Part shown: positions 1 to 8,665 of the stretch, one piece after another | Position numbering within the stretch: position 1 is the first letter of the stretch | How the letters are laid out: each line of letters opens with the position of its first letter | NCBI GenBank assembly: GCA_032718475.1 | Contig: JAUCBJ010007539.1 | Span: 1 to 33,519, forward strand | Source: Nemertoderma westbladi | Taxonomy: Eukaryota; Xenacoelomorpha; Nemertodermatida; Nemertodermatidae | Reading direction: 5' to 3' | DNA length: 33,519 bases | Made by a program: the position numbers and the translations under genes | Notes under the pieces: model-generated | The model's database searches: none | What the model was told of the DNA's origin: nothing | What the model saw: the letters and a program-made list of their open reading frames with translations, nothing else

Positions 1-40
1 ACTGATGAGGCCTGTTAGGCCGAAACGTGCGTATAGCGCT
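1..40 (+). ncRNA. hammerhead ribozyme, 5' edge cut by window
   Basis: The conserved core CTGATGA (2-8), stem II, GAAAC (22-26) and the downstream stem I strand (34-40) are present. The upstream stem I strand lies mostly before position 1. It is identical in sequence to the complete copies. Confidence 0.85.
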
Positions 41-320
41 GGTTCAACCCCCGGTGACGCGCTCCCATTTTTTCCACTTCTGAACAAACCCATAATATTA
101 CACCTTTAATTACAGTTGCAACAGCTCATCTCCAATTTATTTAATTAATATCACCTGGCAGCAATACCGAGCTGAATATTTATTTATTTGTACTTCCCTC
201 CTGTTTCACTCTAGCATACTTGAGGCCGTTAGGTCCGCTGTTAGAGATAGAATATTTGCAACTTAAGACTGCCCGTTCAATAGAAGTGGATTAGGTGGGA
301 CTGTGAGTGTCAGGGGCTAG

Positions 321-391
321 TGGCTGAGCTGGTTAGCGCTACTGATGAGGCCTGTTAGGCCGAAACGTGCGTATAGCGCTGGTTCAACCCC
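321..391 (+). promoter_or_regulatory. tRNA-like Pol III A box and B box flanking the ribozyme
   Basis: TGGCTGAGCTGG at 321-332 fits the A box. GGTTCAACCCC at 381-391 fits the B box, with A in place of G at the sixth base. The 48 nt between them hold the whole ribozyme, where a tRNA would have its anticodon arm. No convincing cloverleaf forms. Predicted cleavage at 373/374 would put the two boxes at opposite ends of each monomer RNA. An internal Pol III promoter is inferred from the motifs alone. Confidence 0.6.
335..380 (+). ncRNA. type I hammerhead self-cleaving ribozyme
   Basis: All core elements are visible. Stem I is 7 bp (335-341 with 374-380). CTGATGA is at 342-348. Stem II is 4 bp, GGCC with GGCC (349-352, 358-361), closing a 5-nt loop. 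GAA is at 362-364. Stem III is only 2 bp (365-366 with 371-372) with loop GTGC. The cleavage-site triplet is GTA, so cutting is predicted after A373. A very short stem III is usual for animal and retrozyme hammerheads, which often act as dimers. Cutting each repeat would release 340-nt RNAs. Activity is inferred, not shown. Confidence 0.9.
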
Positions 392-660
392 CGGTGACGC
401 GCTCCCATTTTTTCCACTTCTGAACAAACCCATAATATTACACCTTTAATTACAGTTGCAACAGCTCATCTCCAATTTATTTAATTAATATCACCTGGCA
501 GCAATACCGAGCTGAATATTTATTTATTTGTACTTCCCTCCTGTTTCACTCTAGCATACTTGAGGCCGTTAGGTCCGCTGTTAGAGATAGAATATTTGCA
601 ACTTAAGACTGCCCGTTCAATAGAAGTGGATTAGGTGGGACTGTGAGTGTCAGGGGCTAG

Positions 661-731
661 TGGCTGAGCTGGTTAGCGCTACTGATGAGGCCTGTTAGGC
701 CGAAACGTGCGTATAGCGCTGGTTCAACCCC
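661..731 (+). promoter_or_regulatory. tRNA-like A/B boxes, copy 2
   Basis: Same arrangement as 321-391: A box at 661-672, B box at 721-731, ribozyme between. Confidence 0.6.
675..720 (+). ncRNA. type I hammerhead self-cleaving ribozyme, copy 2
   Basis: Identical to the copy at 335-380: 7-bp stem I (675-681 with 714-720), CTGATGA at 682-688, 4-bp stem II, 2-bp stem III, and predicted cleavage after A713. Confidence 0.9.
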
Positions 732-1000
732 CGGTGACGCGCTCCCATTTTTTCCACTTCTGAACAAACCCATAATATTACACCTTTAATTACAGTTGCA
801 ACAGCTCATCTCCAATTTATTTAATTAATATCACCTGGCAGCAATACCGAGCTGAATATTTATTTATTTGTACTTCCCTCCTGTTTCACTCTAGCATACT
901 TGAGGCCGTTAGGTCCGCTGTTAGAGATAGAATATTTGCAACTTAAGACTGCCCGTTCAATAGAAGTGGATTAGGTGGGACTGTGAGTGTCAGGGGCTAG

Positions 1001-1071
1001 TGGCTGAGCTGGTTAGCGCTACTGATGAGGCCTGTTAGGCCGAAACGTGCGTATAGCGCTGGTTCAACCCC
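1001..1071 (+). promoter_or_regulatory. tRNA-like A/B boxes, copy 3
   Basis: A box at 1001-1012 and B box at 1061-1071, with the ribozyme between. This is the start of the truncated last unit. Confidence 0.6.
1015..1060 (+). ncRNA. type I hammerhead self-cleaving ribozyme, copy 3
   Basis: Identical core to the other copies: stem I 1015-1021 with 1054-1060, CTGATGA at 1022-1028, predicted cleavage after A1053. It lies in the last, truncated unit, so no complete monomer follows it. Confidence 0.9.
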
Positions 1072-1172
1072 CGGTGACGCGCTCCCATTTTTTTCCACTT
1101 CTGAACAAACCCATAATATTACACCTTTAATTACAGTTGCAACAGCTCATCTCCAATTTATTTAATTAATAT

Positions 1173-2356
1173 AGACCCTAACAGATAAAATAAAGGATAA
1201 ATTAGTTGTAGATAAAATAGTAGTCGATAAAAAAAACGTGTCATAAATAACTCCTTGTCACTAATTTAATTTAACCGAAATTCAGATGTTCTGCTCTCGT
1301 GTATTGAATTTTGCACTCGATGGCATTTTAACTGCCAATTCCTGCAAAACCTGAAACTCTTGGACAGCATAATTGAATTTCAGTATATTAAAATTAGTGA
1401 CAAAAAGTGCTCCTTTCCGGGACTTTTCTCTTATTACATTACTTGATCAGATAGTCCAAATCTAGATCAGAAATATTATATCTTTGCACAAGCCCACACT
1501 TTTACTGTGTAAGGATGTTACATTTATCAGCAAGTCCTGTAAAGATAAGTAAAAGTACCCTGCGAAACCTACGGTAGAGCAAATAAATAACACATTCCCT
1601 CGGTCCGATCAAAATTAAGGCCTAACAGCTCTTTTCAACAACATAATATGCTGATATTCATGAATCATAAAACAAGATAGGGGGGGGGGGGGGGGACTGG
1701 ACGCAATAAAAATTCATCCCACTCCAGGGAAATTTGGACGCAAATAACAGCTGCTTACTCTCAAAAATAAAACTGTAACCTGTTCTATTGTGTTTAGTTT
1801 ATTGTTTTGGATAAAATAACGTGCCACTGTAACCTGCTCATTTCCCTAATTTGAGAATTTAACATTGAGGGGGGATATTAATTCGCCAAGGCGGGTTTTG
1901 CGTCGAGTAACTATCACAAAATATTTGATTCCAAAAATATAGCCCGGACATATTAAAACCCTCATAAATGTTTAAAAAACAATAATTTTGTGGTAAAATT
2001 TTCATAGAAGATAACCTACATATCTAGGTCCATTGTACCAAAGTCTTGGACCATGAACTTCAACCCAGGTGGTATTACAGATCTTTAAACATGAGCTAAT
2101 TTACATAAATGCCTTAAAATTTATACAATTTTTGAAAAAACCGACCTGAAAACTAATTTTACAAAGTATTTACTTCACAGTGTTCTAATTATGTTAGCTT
2201 GTCCAACGAAAATACTTTATATTTCTTTCGCAACATTTTCACCATTTCTATTGTTTTAGCAGCTTTTTCTTTTAAAATGGTTTGTGGAAAAAATATCAAT
2301 TTTCGGGCTATTTGCTAAAAATTGCTAAAATGTGCCTTAGGGCCACCAGAGGCTTC
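1173..2356 (-). mobile_element. truncated non-autonomous hAT-like element
   Basis: Both parts match, in inverted orientation, the complete hAT element at 21565-23799. Positions 1173-1665 correspond to about 22660-23310, and 2200-2356 to the other element's left end (about 21581-22095). The middle is diverged and contains a G run (1680-1695). The outer TIR bases are missing at the 2356 end, where homology stops just before the terminal motif. The other end is cut by the ribozyme satellite. No transposase ORF is seen. Confidence 0.65.
1680..1695 (+). repeat. poly-G tract (G16)
   Basis: An uninterrupted run of 16 G inside the diverged middle of the hAT-like element. Length may be unreliable because of sequencing slippage. 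Confidence 0.9.
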
Positions 2357-3959
2357 TGCATACATCAAGTATCGTGTTGGCTTTTCTGATGACGTTTAGT
2401 CAACCTCACACGATTTACATTATACATGAAGCTATGTATATCATATATGTTATTCTTATTATCATACAACACTCTATGTCAAGACTTTTTGTTATCGTTT
2501 AGATATAAAGTCAAACCACGTTGATGTCGGATAACGAACAACACCAACTATCATGCTTCAAAGTATTATAGCAAAATGCTAGAAGCCATGGAATACTAAA
2601 TAATGCATTGTATATTGTGTATTGCAAGGCGTACAGGTACAGGCTGATAACCGTTTGATATTTCTTAATATCCGCTGTCTACAGTGTGTTGTTAGAGGCA
2701 GCCCTTTGATAATATAAAATTTGGATCAGTATTTACTGGAACTAAGTAGGTACTCACACCTGTCCCATCCATTTAATTCTCAACCAAAGCGACCATGCAT
2801 GACATGTCCTGTTGACTTTATTTCTAACTAAATTGTAGCCCGTTGTTACCTGCTACAAAGGGTGTAAACGTTACGCCGACAAACGACAGCCGACTAACTA
2901 AAAAACGAGGATTTCATGTCCTCTTAGCATTATAGGGTAACCGCTGGCTCCCTGGTCTAAGTAGTTTTGCAGTAGTAAATTGCTAATTATAAACAATGGC
3001 GAATCTAATTTTATTTTTTTGCTGGGAATTATTTATAATTATGCACTTAAACATTCTAGAACAACCTTGTAACAGGAGAGCGTGTAAATTATTTACAGAG
3101 TTATTGCAGAAGGGGAAGGGTCTTTCACCACGTGGATATAAATAATAAAAAAGGGTTTTGTTATTCACCGTATGGCCATTTCACCCTTGCGGGCGTCATC
3201 TGCGGTTTATTGATATATAAAATATGAGTAAAAACTAATTTAATTAAAATGTACAACAATTTACAGGGTTAGGGTACCAAGCAACATACAGACATATTAT
3301 TATTAAGTAGGACGTAGAATATATTAAATTACAAACGCAGAGTCAGATATTAAATTACAAAAATTAAATGTAGTGCAGTGGTGCTGGTGATGATGCTGTG
3401 GTCTACTGCATTACTGCTGTAGCTAGTACCGTATGTAGTACCGTTTGTGCTAGTACCGTATACAGTGGTCACGGTATGGTGGTGCAACATGCAGATAGGT
3501 TTACTCAACCCTTTATGGGGGTTGGGAAACAGTAATGGAAACCAAAACATTAAAATAGTTGACGAAGCCAAATCGAAAGGTAGCTTGTCTTCTCTGGGTG
3601 AAGTCTCAATTGCATAGAAGTTGTAATATTTTGCACCAAATAGTTTGCTGATAAAAATTTATGGTTAAACTTATATTAAAAATGGGAAAAGTTATCTAGT
3701 GGACATCTAGGCACATTTATACAGTAGATATACTCTACTTTGAGCGAAGGCTTTTGTCTGTATGAGTTAAGCCTGTGTATTATATGTGCAATATGTATCG
3801 TATTTTGAATGTGTATTGTACTTATTATGTATATAAATAAATTTACCGGTAAACTCTAAACAGTGGGCATACCTTCTGCGTAGTCTCCGATGTGTTTCCA
3901 TAAATTATCAGTTTTATTTAACTGCCATCAACCAGCTCGCTGGTCGGAGTTAATATGGA
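2357..3959. other. no recognised feature
   Basis: AT-rich sequence with only short ORFs, none resembling a known domain. The 73-codon reading frame on the minus strand at 3350-3571 comes from a low-complexity GTA/GTG-rich patch. I see no RNA gene or repeat boundary here. Confidence 0.6.
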
Positions 3960-4552
3960 AATTAAAGAAATATTTATTATTATTATAAGGCTAGATTACA
4001 TAATGAATGTGTTACTACTACTAGGTCGAGCGAACTCGGACAGTGGAAATGAGATCCTTCCAGGCTTCCTGATTCTCCATAGTTGTCGCAATTTCGTTTC
4101 TCCCAAGTTCAGTATCTCTTTCAAGTTGATCTATATATGTTATGGCCGGTCGTCCACAACTACGCTTTCCATGAGTTGGTTGCCAGATAAGTAGATGACC
4201 TCGTCTTTACTTCTCCAACAGTGCCCACTGAATCTTAATCTGCGTTCACGGAGGGTGGTTGATACAGGTGGTATTGTACCATAAAGCTCGGCGTTTGTCA
4301 TGTGTTGTCTCCAGCTCATGTTTAGGGCTGTCCTTAGTAGTCTTTTGTGTATAAAAATACACTCCTTTTTGCTCTCTCTTGTCCTTTTTGCTACTCTCTA
4401 TCCATGAACCAAGGTACTGGAAGTCGTCGACCTTCCTTAGTTGATTATTATCAATACTTGTCAAGTTTCCATCATAAAGGTCATGAATTCGGTCTTGGTA
4501 GCATTTATTTGCAATCCAACCTCCTTAGCAGCCACGAAGTTGGCGGAGCTTC
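3960..4552 (-). pseudogene. decayed 3' end of a non-LTR retrotransposon (RT C-terminal part)
   Basis: On the minus strand three frames in turn give typical LINE C-terminal pieces: VGLQINATKTEFMTF (about 4510-4470), KVDDFQYLGSWIESS (about 4435-4390), then RERRLRFSGHCWRS and GRPAITYIDQLERDTELG (about 4250-4080). Frameshifts and stops separate them. An ATT-rich microsatellite at 3971-3985 looks like the 3' tail of the element. It belongs to the same broad group as the full LINE at 4854-8611 but differs clearly in sequence, so it is another family. Confidence 0.75.
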
Positions 4553-4783
4553 GTGTATCTACCATGACAACTGTATACGGTTCTAGCACAAAGAGATAAG
4601 TAGTATAGGTTTGGTCCTCTCGGTGACTGTTAGACCACACTGACACCCAATTATCACCATAGGGTGTCATTGGCGCCAGAATGTCTGGGTGACACCTCAT
4701 AATCAGGCTAGTTAGACTCTAATTGACAGGTGTCATCAATTAATTATTACAATTAAACCCTAATAGGTGTCTTATGATACCAC

Positions 4784-4853
4784 ATCTCTGGAAATGGATT
4801 GTTTTCGGCTGGAACCCAGTTCAAGAAGCGAACTGGAAAGCTATGGACTCATA
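4784..4853 (+). pseudogene. endonuclease fragment of an older plus-strand LINE copy
   Basis: Near-identical, in inverted orientation, to the endonuclease region of the full LINE at about 7210-7285. It breaks at 4853 and continues at 8612-8665, on the far side of the younger LINE, so the two pieces were once contiguous. Confidence 0.8.
4843..4853 (+). repeat. target-site duplication, left copy
   Basis: ATGGACTCATA, repeated exactly at 8612-8622. The pair flanks the full-length LINE, and the duplicated bases are part of the older LINE copy that served as target. Confidence 0.85.
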
Positions 4854-4892
4854 CTACTACTAGGATCGGCATGCTGCATTGCAGCTGCATTT

Positions 4893-7613
4893 TTAAGAAT
4901 GCTGTGCCGGCTTGTCAACAAAATTGCACCGCCACAACTCCCTATCACCCATAACATTTGCTAGATCATCCGCATCTTTAAGGCCAGTGTCCTTTAAGAT
5001 GCGTCTCAAGAAAGTCATGGGCTGTCCACCATGCTTATTCACTCCATGAGGCTGCCAAAGTACAAGATTATGCACTGGCTGGTCCTCACGGCGAAAGCAA
5101 TGTCCTGCAAAGCGGAGGCGATTTTGTTCTAGTGTCAAGCTTGGGGGAACCAATGAGACACCTCCAATGTTATATAGTGTCTGGTTGGAGATGTGTGCAT
5201 TGTACTTGACACAATGAACCCGGCGTAGCATTCTTGTGAATGTGCCATCCAGAGATTTGGTGTCCTCAGCAGTTAGAGCCCAGCATGGACTCCCGTAGAG
5301 GAGTACTGGAACTACTGCTGCTCTAAATAATCGGACCTTAAGTTTCCGATTAATTCTCGGTGACTTCCAAATCCTGGAAAGCCTATTCAAGGCTGCCCAT
5401 GCCTTTCCCTTACGTATTCTAAGGTCCTCACCTGACTTCCGGATCCATGATCCCAGGTAACAGAAGTCGTCCACATGCTCAAGCATACCATCCTTTGAGC
5501 TTATGCTCATCCGATCAGAGACTTGCTGAGGACTTTCAAAGTTAACTGTCAGAATTTTGGTCTTTCTGGAGTTAATAAAAAGACCAACACTAGAAGCAGC
5601 ATGTTCTAATGAGCTGAGGAGCCGTTGGGCTCCCTCTAATGATTCTGAGAGTACTCCTAAGTCATCAGCAAAGTCTAGATCAGTTAGGTACTTGGCAGGA
5701 TTTCCTCGACTTCTGGAGCCAGTAGGTGGAGTTATCATCACCCCATCATCATTATAATGATCTAAGGACATGCGTAGAACATAGTCAACCACAATAATGA
5801 ACAAGAATGGTGCAAGTGTGTCTCCTTGGAGGACGCCCCATAACACTTCAAATGGTTCTGTGTCACCATCAACAGTAGACACAAATGTTGTCGAACCATC
5901 ATATACTGATCTGATTGCTGCAATAATTTCATCAGGAATCCCATATAATGAAAGTATGCTGAACATACGTGAGCGAGAGACTGAATCAAAGGCCTTGAAG
6001 AAGTCAACAAAGATAACAGCCAGATGCCTGTCTTTCTTTTTTGCTAACTCTTCAATTATCCTTCTAAGTGCCAAAATGGGCTCCATGGTCCCACGACCTT
6101 TACGGAACCCATTCTGATTTCCACGGAGCAGTCTCTCAATGGGATCCCTGATGCGATTTAATAGAATCCTATTGTATAGCTTTGCAGCAATCGAGATCAA
6201 TGAGATTCCCCGAAAAGAACCATAGAGTGTTAGGTTGCCCTTCTTGGGAACTGGCACCAACTTATTTGTTTTCATTTCTTGTGGGACTCTTGTTGTTCGG
6301 TACATGTCTACTATGATGGGATAGATGAGCTTTAAACACTCAGGTATTTTAAAGACCTCAGGGGGAACACCATCTACTCCACAGGCACGATTGGTCTTAA
6401 TGCTCTTTGCAGCAGCCTTCACTTCTGCAAAGGAGATATCGCCAATGGGAATATCTGGGAGTACAGACTCAGACACTTTTACTTCTATAAAGTTATCAGG
6501 CAATACCCTGTCATTATTGAGGAGCTTTTCAAAGTGGGCTTTCCAACCATTGAGGCGATCGGCTGGTGATTCAGCCTTAACCTTGGTGGTTGGTTGGCTT
6601 TTCCGCCCAGTAAGCAGATTGATCGATTTCCATGCCTGGGATGATTGCCTGCTGTCGTCAGCATCATTAATGGCATCAACCTGTTGGTTTATTAGCTCCT
6701 GTAGATTAGCAGAGTACTGCCTGTTCAGGGACCTAGATGCAGCCTTAACTGCATTCTTGGCCGCTGTAGTCTGTTTGAGTCGGGACTCTTTCTGCGCCTT
6801 ATGAAGGTCATTTCGGCACTTCTGAATTTTGTTGTCAGTCCAGGGGGCCCTTTTCCTGTTACGAGGGTATACAGGAACTGTTTCTGCAGCTGCTAACTTA
6901 ACTGCTTCTGTAAAGGCAGTATAGCCCTCACAGTGATCTGCCGCCTCAGAGGCAAGAGCCTCATACCTGTTGCTCAGCTGTAGTGTGAAGCTGGATCTCA
7001 CACTTGGCTGTTGCAACAGAGAGGACCAGTCATGCCGCGGCAAGGCAGATTTTGTTGTTCTGCTAGCACGCAGACTAAGTCTTACCTTGGCCACAATAAG
7101 GCGGTGATCACTGGAGAAGGGTCGAAGTGTAAATGCATTACAGTCTTGTATAGAGCTCCTGTATTTCCTACGAAACAGAATATGGTCTATCTGGGACTTG
7201 TGACCACTGGGTCCACTATGAGTCCATAGCTTTCCAGTTCGCTTCTTGAACTGGGTTCCAGCCGAAAACAATCCATTTCCAGAGATAAAATCCTGAAGAT
7301 GGACAGAATTTCGGTTAACACTATTGCTATAGACCCAGGGCGATGTAGGTGATTGATGCAAACTTGCATTAAAGTCTCCCAGGAATGTTAAGAATGCATG
7401 CTGATCCACTCCATCAGTAGCTGCTTGTAGATTGTGGTAGAAATTTTCCACCTCCTCTACAGGGGCAACACTAGTTGGAGAGTAGCACACAATCAGAACC
7501 ACCTTAGGAAACTTCTTAGCCAGTCTTCCAGAACATGAGAAGTGGCAACGGATGATGCGGTTAGAGATTTGGTCTATTTTGTCCAATGCTGCATGTGCAG
7601 TTGGATTCATCAA
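4893..7613 (-). CDS. LINE polyprotein, C-terminal part: endonuclease and reverse transcriptase (906 aa)
   Basis: This enzyme would nick target DNA and copy the element RNA into the nick. Visible motifs are endonuclease GDFNA (79-83), QIDHIL (141-146) and SSDHRLI (167-173), then reverse transcriptase motif A FVDFFKAFD (535-543), motif B region GVLQGDTLAP (593-602) and catalytic DFADD (647-651). The C-terminal region has VDDFCYLGSWI and PVLLYG, followed by a basic tail ending FVDKPAQHS. The Met used as start is internal. The same frame continues upstream through one TGA (7662-7664) into 7662-8195, giving about 1100 codons in all. The RT catalytic residues are intact, so the copy is young, but as it stands the enzyme is split within the endonuclease. 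Confidence 0.88.
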   Translation of the reverse strand: MMNPTAHAALDKIDQISNRIIRCHFSCSGRLAKKFPKVVLIVCYSPTSVAPVEEVENFYHNLQAATDGVDQHAFLTFLGDFNASLHQSPTSPWVYSNSVNRNSVHLQDFISGNGLFSAGTQFKKRTGKLWTHSGPSGHKSQIDHILFRRKYRSSIQDCNAFTLRPFSSDHRLIVAKVRLSLRASRTTKSALPRHDWSSLLQQPSVRSSFTLQLSNRYEALASEAADHCEGYTAFTEAVKLAAAETVPVYPRNRKRAPWTDNKIQKCRNDLHKAQKESRLKQTTAAKNAVKAASRSLNRQYSANLQELINQQVDAINDADDSRQSSQAWKSINLLTGRKSQPTTKVKAESPADRLNGWKAHFEKLLNNDRVLPDNFIEVKVSESVLPDIPIGDISFAEVKAAAKSIKTNRACGVDGVPPEVFKIPECLKLIYPIIVDMYRTTRVPQEMKTNKLVPVPKKGNLTLYGSFRGISLISIAAKLYNRILLNRIRDPIERLLRGNQNGFRKGRGTMEPILALRRIIEELAKKKDRHLAVIFVDFFKAFDSVSRSRMFSILSLYGIPDEIIAAIRSVYDGSTTFVSTVDGDTEPFEVLWGVLQGDTLAPFLFIIVVDYVLRMSLDHYNDDGVMITPPTGSRSRGNPAKYLTDLDFADDLGVLSESLEGAQRLLSSLEHAASSVGLFINSRKTKILTVNFESPQQVSDRMSISSKDGMLEHVDDFCYLGSWIRKSGEDLRIRKGKAWAALNRLSRIWKSPRINRKLKVRLFRAAVVPVLLYGSPCWALTAEDTKSLDGTFTRMLRRVHCVKYNAHISNQTLYNIGGVSLVPPSLTLEQNRLRFAGHCFRREDQPVHNLVLWQPHGVNKHGGQPMTFLRRILKDTGLKDADDLANVMGDRELWRCNFVDKPAQHS

Positions 7614-7661
7614 TAGACCAATTCCACCATTACCACTATCATCTGCTGACGCGAGGGCGAG

Positions 7662-8195
7662 TCACCAACCGCCCCCCATGTCCTTAATCAGAACCTCATC
7701 GGTCTGTCCAGTCTGCATTCGGTGCTCTTGAACACCCACTGCGCTAAGAGAAAGCTTATCTGCCAAGGCAGTCAGCTCACCTTGTCGCATTGGGGACCCG
7801 AGTGTTAGGGTGTTTACTGAGGCTAGTCTTGTGACCTGCCTCAGATTCACCAATTGCTTTGTTGGTCGGGGTGGAACATGAGAGTAGCCTCCAACTCCAG
7901 AATCCCTCTCCCCATCACAATCTGGCCTTCCTGGTGACCCAGGGTTTGGGCCAGAAAGGTCATCAGGAAAGGGACTCAAAGAATTGTTGGCTGCTCTCTC
8001 TCCAGTAGGGGGTGAGACAGGCAGCCGGTCAGGAGTTAACTGACGCCTGTGAGGCCGATTGTGTCCGGTAATTCCACTGGCCTCTAGTGGCCGGACCTCC
8101 GCATTGCTAATGTAATCCATAGTGGGGGGTTGGGGGGTGCTTTTTTGCCGAGTCAGCTCTCGGGGCAAATACCACACCCTGGTTTGCCATTCCAC
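7662..8195 (-). CDS. LINE polyprotein, N-terminal part: start of APE-type endonuclease (177 aa)
   Basis: The first 120 or so residues are Pro/Ser/Arg-rich and not recognised. From about residue 123 the sequence LASVNTLTLGSPMRQGEL, then VGVQEHRM, matches the beginning of APE-type endonucleases, giving the conserved Asn and Glu. The frame ends at a TGA (7662-7664) directly after GGGW. Downstream codons in the same frame read ASADDSGNGGIGLLMNP, which is normal endonuclease sequence, so this is one point mutation in a longer ORF. The first Met may not be the true start; a second lies at residue 26 (MDYISNAE). Confidence 0.75.
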   Translation of the reverse strand: MEWQTRVWYLPRELTRQKSTPQPPTMDYISNAEVRPLEASGITGHNRPHRRQLTPDRLPVSPPTGERAANNSLSPFPDDLSGPNPGSPGRPDCDGERDSGVGGYSHVPPRPTKQLVNLRQVTRLASVNTLTLGSPMRQGELTALADKLSLSAVGVQEHRMQTGQTDEVLIKDMGGGW

Positions 8196-8611
8196 AGGGT
8201 GGGTGTCGCAATGGAGTCAGATATGAGGCCCATCACCCATATCTACTCTGGCGCACATGACCCACCATTGGCTGTTGCAGCTCATCTGCTGGGTCATGCC
8301 CTGTACCCTTGCTGCCAGGTGCAGGTCGCAGTGAAGTGCTCTCAGAGTGGACATGAGAACACTCTACTCCTGACCAGCCATTGGTAGATCACCATCTGCC
8401 TGGTCAGGCCATATACCCCTGCAGCCAAGTATATGGGTCCTTAATCCAGGACCAAGGGCGTCCTTATCCCAGAACGAAGGGGGTCCTAGTTACAGGACCA
8501 GATTTGCCCTAGTAAGAGGGTCTATTCAGCTACAGGTGGCACCTCCTTTATGCTGCATGGAGGTGGCAAGTTTTCTTGATCAATGACCCAGAATACCTGA
8601 CCTGACCTGAC
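8196..8611 (-). promoter_or_regulatory. LINE 5' UTR, probable internal promoter region
   Basis: Lies between the first Met of the ORF and the target-site duplication, so by position it is the 5' UTR. It contains repeated GGTCA- and CAGG-type short motifs. LINE 5' UTRs usually drive their own transcription; no specific promoter motif was recognised. Confidence 0.5.
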
Positions 8612-8622
8612 ATGGACTCATA
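8612..8622 (+). repeat. target-site duplication, right copy
   Basis: ATGGACTCATA, identical to 4843-4853. The older LINE sequence resumes here with no bases lost. Confidence 0.85.
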
Positions 8623-8665
8623 GTGGACCCAATGGTCACAAGTCCCAGATAGACCATATTCTGTT
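8612..8665 (+). pseudogene. older LINE copy, endonuclease fragment continued
   Basis: Continues the plus-sense endonuclease sequence broken at 4853. It ends at the trinucleotide GTT (8663-8665), shared with the inverted RT segment that follows, so the rearrangement joint has 3-bp microhomology. Confidence 0.75.

Larger units (their letters stand above)
1..1172 (+). repeat. 340-bp head-to-tail satellite with hammerhead ribozymes (retrozyme-like)
   Basis: Units begin at 1, 341, 681 and 1021, so the period is exactly 340 bp. The first three copies read identically; the fourth has one extra T in a T-run and stops at about 1172, where hAT-like sequence begins. The array runs off the left edge. 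Each unit has tRNA-like A and B boxes and a full hammerhead ribozyme, and there is no ORF of note. Known context: animal retrozymes and the newt and schistosome satellites are tandem repeats of a few hundred bp with type I hammerheads, transcribed and self-cut to monomers. The near identity of the copies implies recent amplification or homogenisation. Confidence 0.9.
4854..8611 (-). mobile_element. full-length non-LTR retrotransposon (RTE-like), 3.76 kb
   Basis: Bounded by the 11-bp duplication ATGGACTCATA. It reads on the minus strand: a 5' UTR (8611-8196) starting with repeated CAGGT-type motifs, one long reading frame with an APE-type endonuclease and a reverse transcriptase, a 3' UTR of about 39 bp, and a short TAG-repeat tail (4854-4862). 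One ORF, small size and a short-repeat tail fit RTE-like clades, but the clade is uncertain without a tree. It shares its 3' end with the copies ending at about 9867 and 23983. One stop codon disrupts the ORF. Confidence 0.88.

Noticed and set aside
2380-2400. Possible hammerhead from CTGATGA at about 2385
   Set aside because: No GAAA box or stem II follows.
3350-3571. 73-codon minus-strand ORF
   Set aside because: Low-complexity Thr/Ser/Tyr sequence from GTA/GTG repeats; no domain.
5557-6804. Plus-strand ORFs of 66, 106 and 159 codons within the LINE
   Set aside because: Antisense shadows of the reverse-transcriptase frame on the minus strand.
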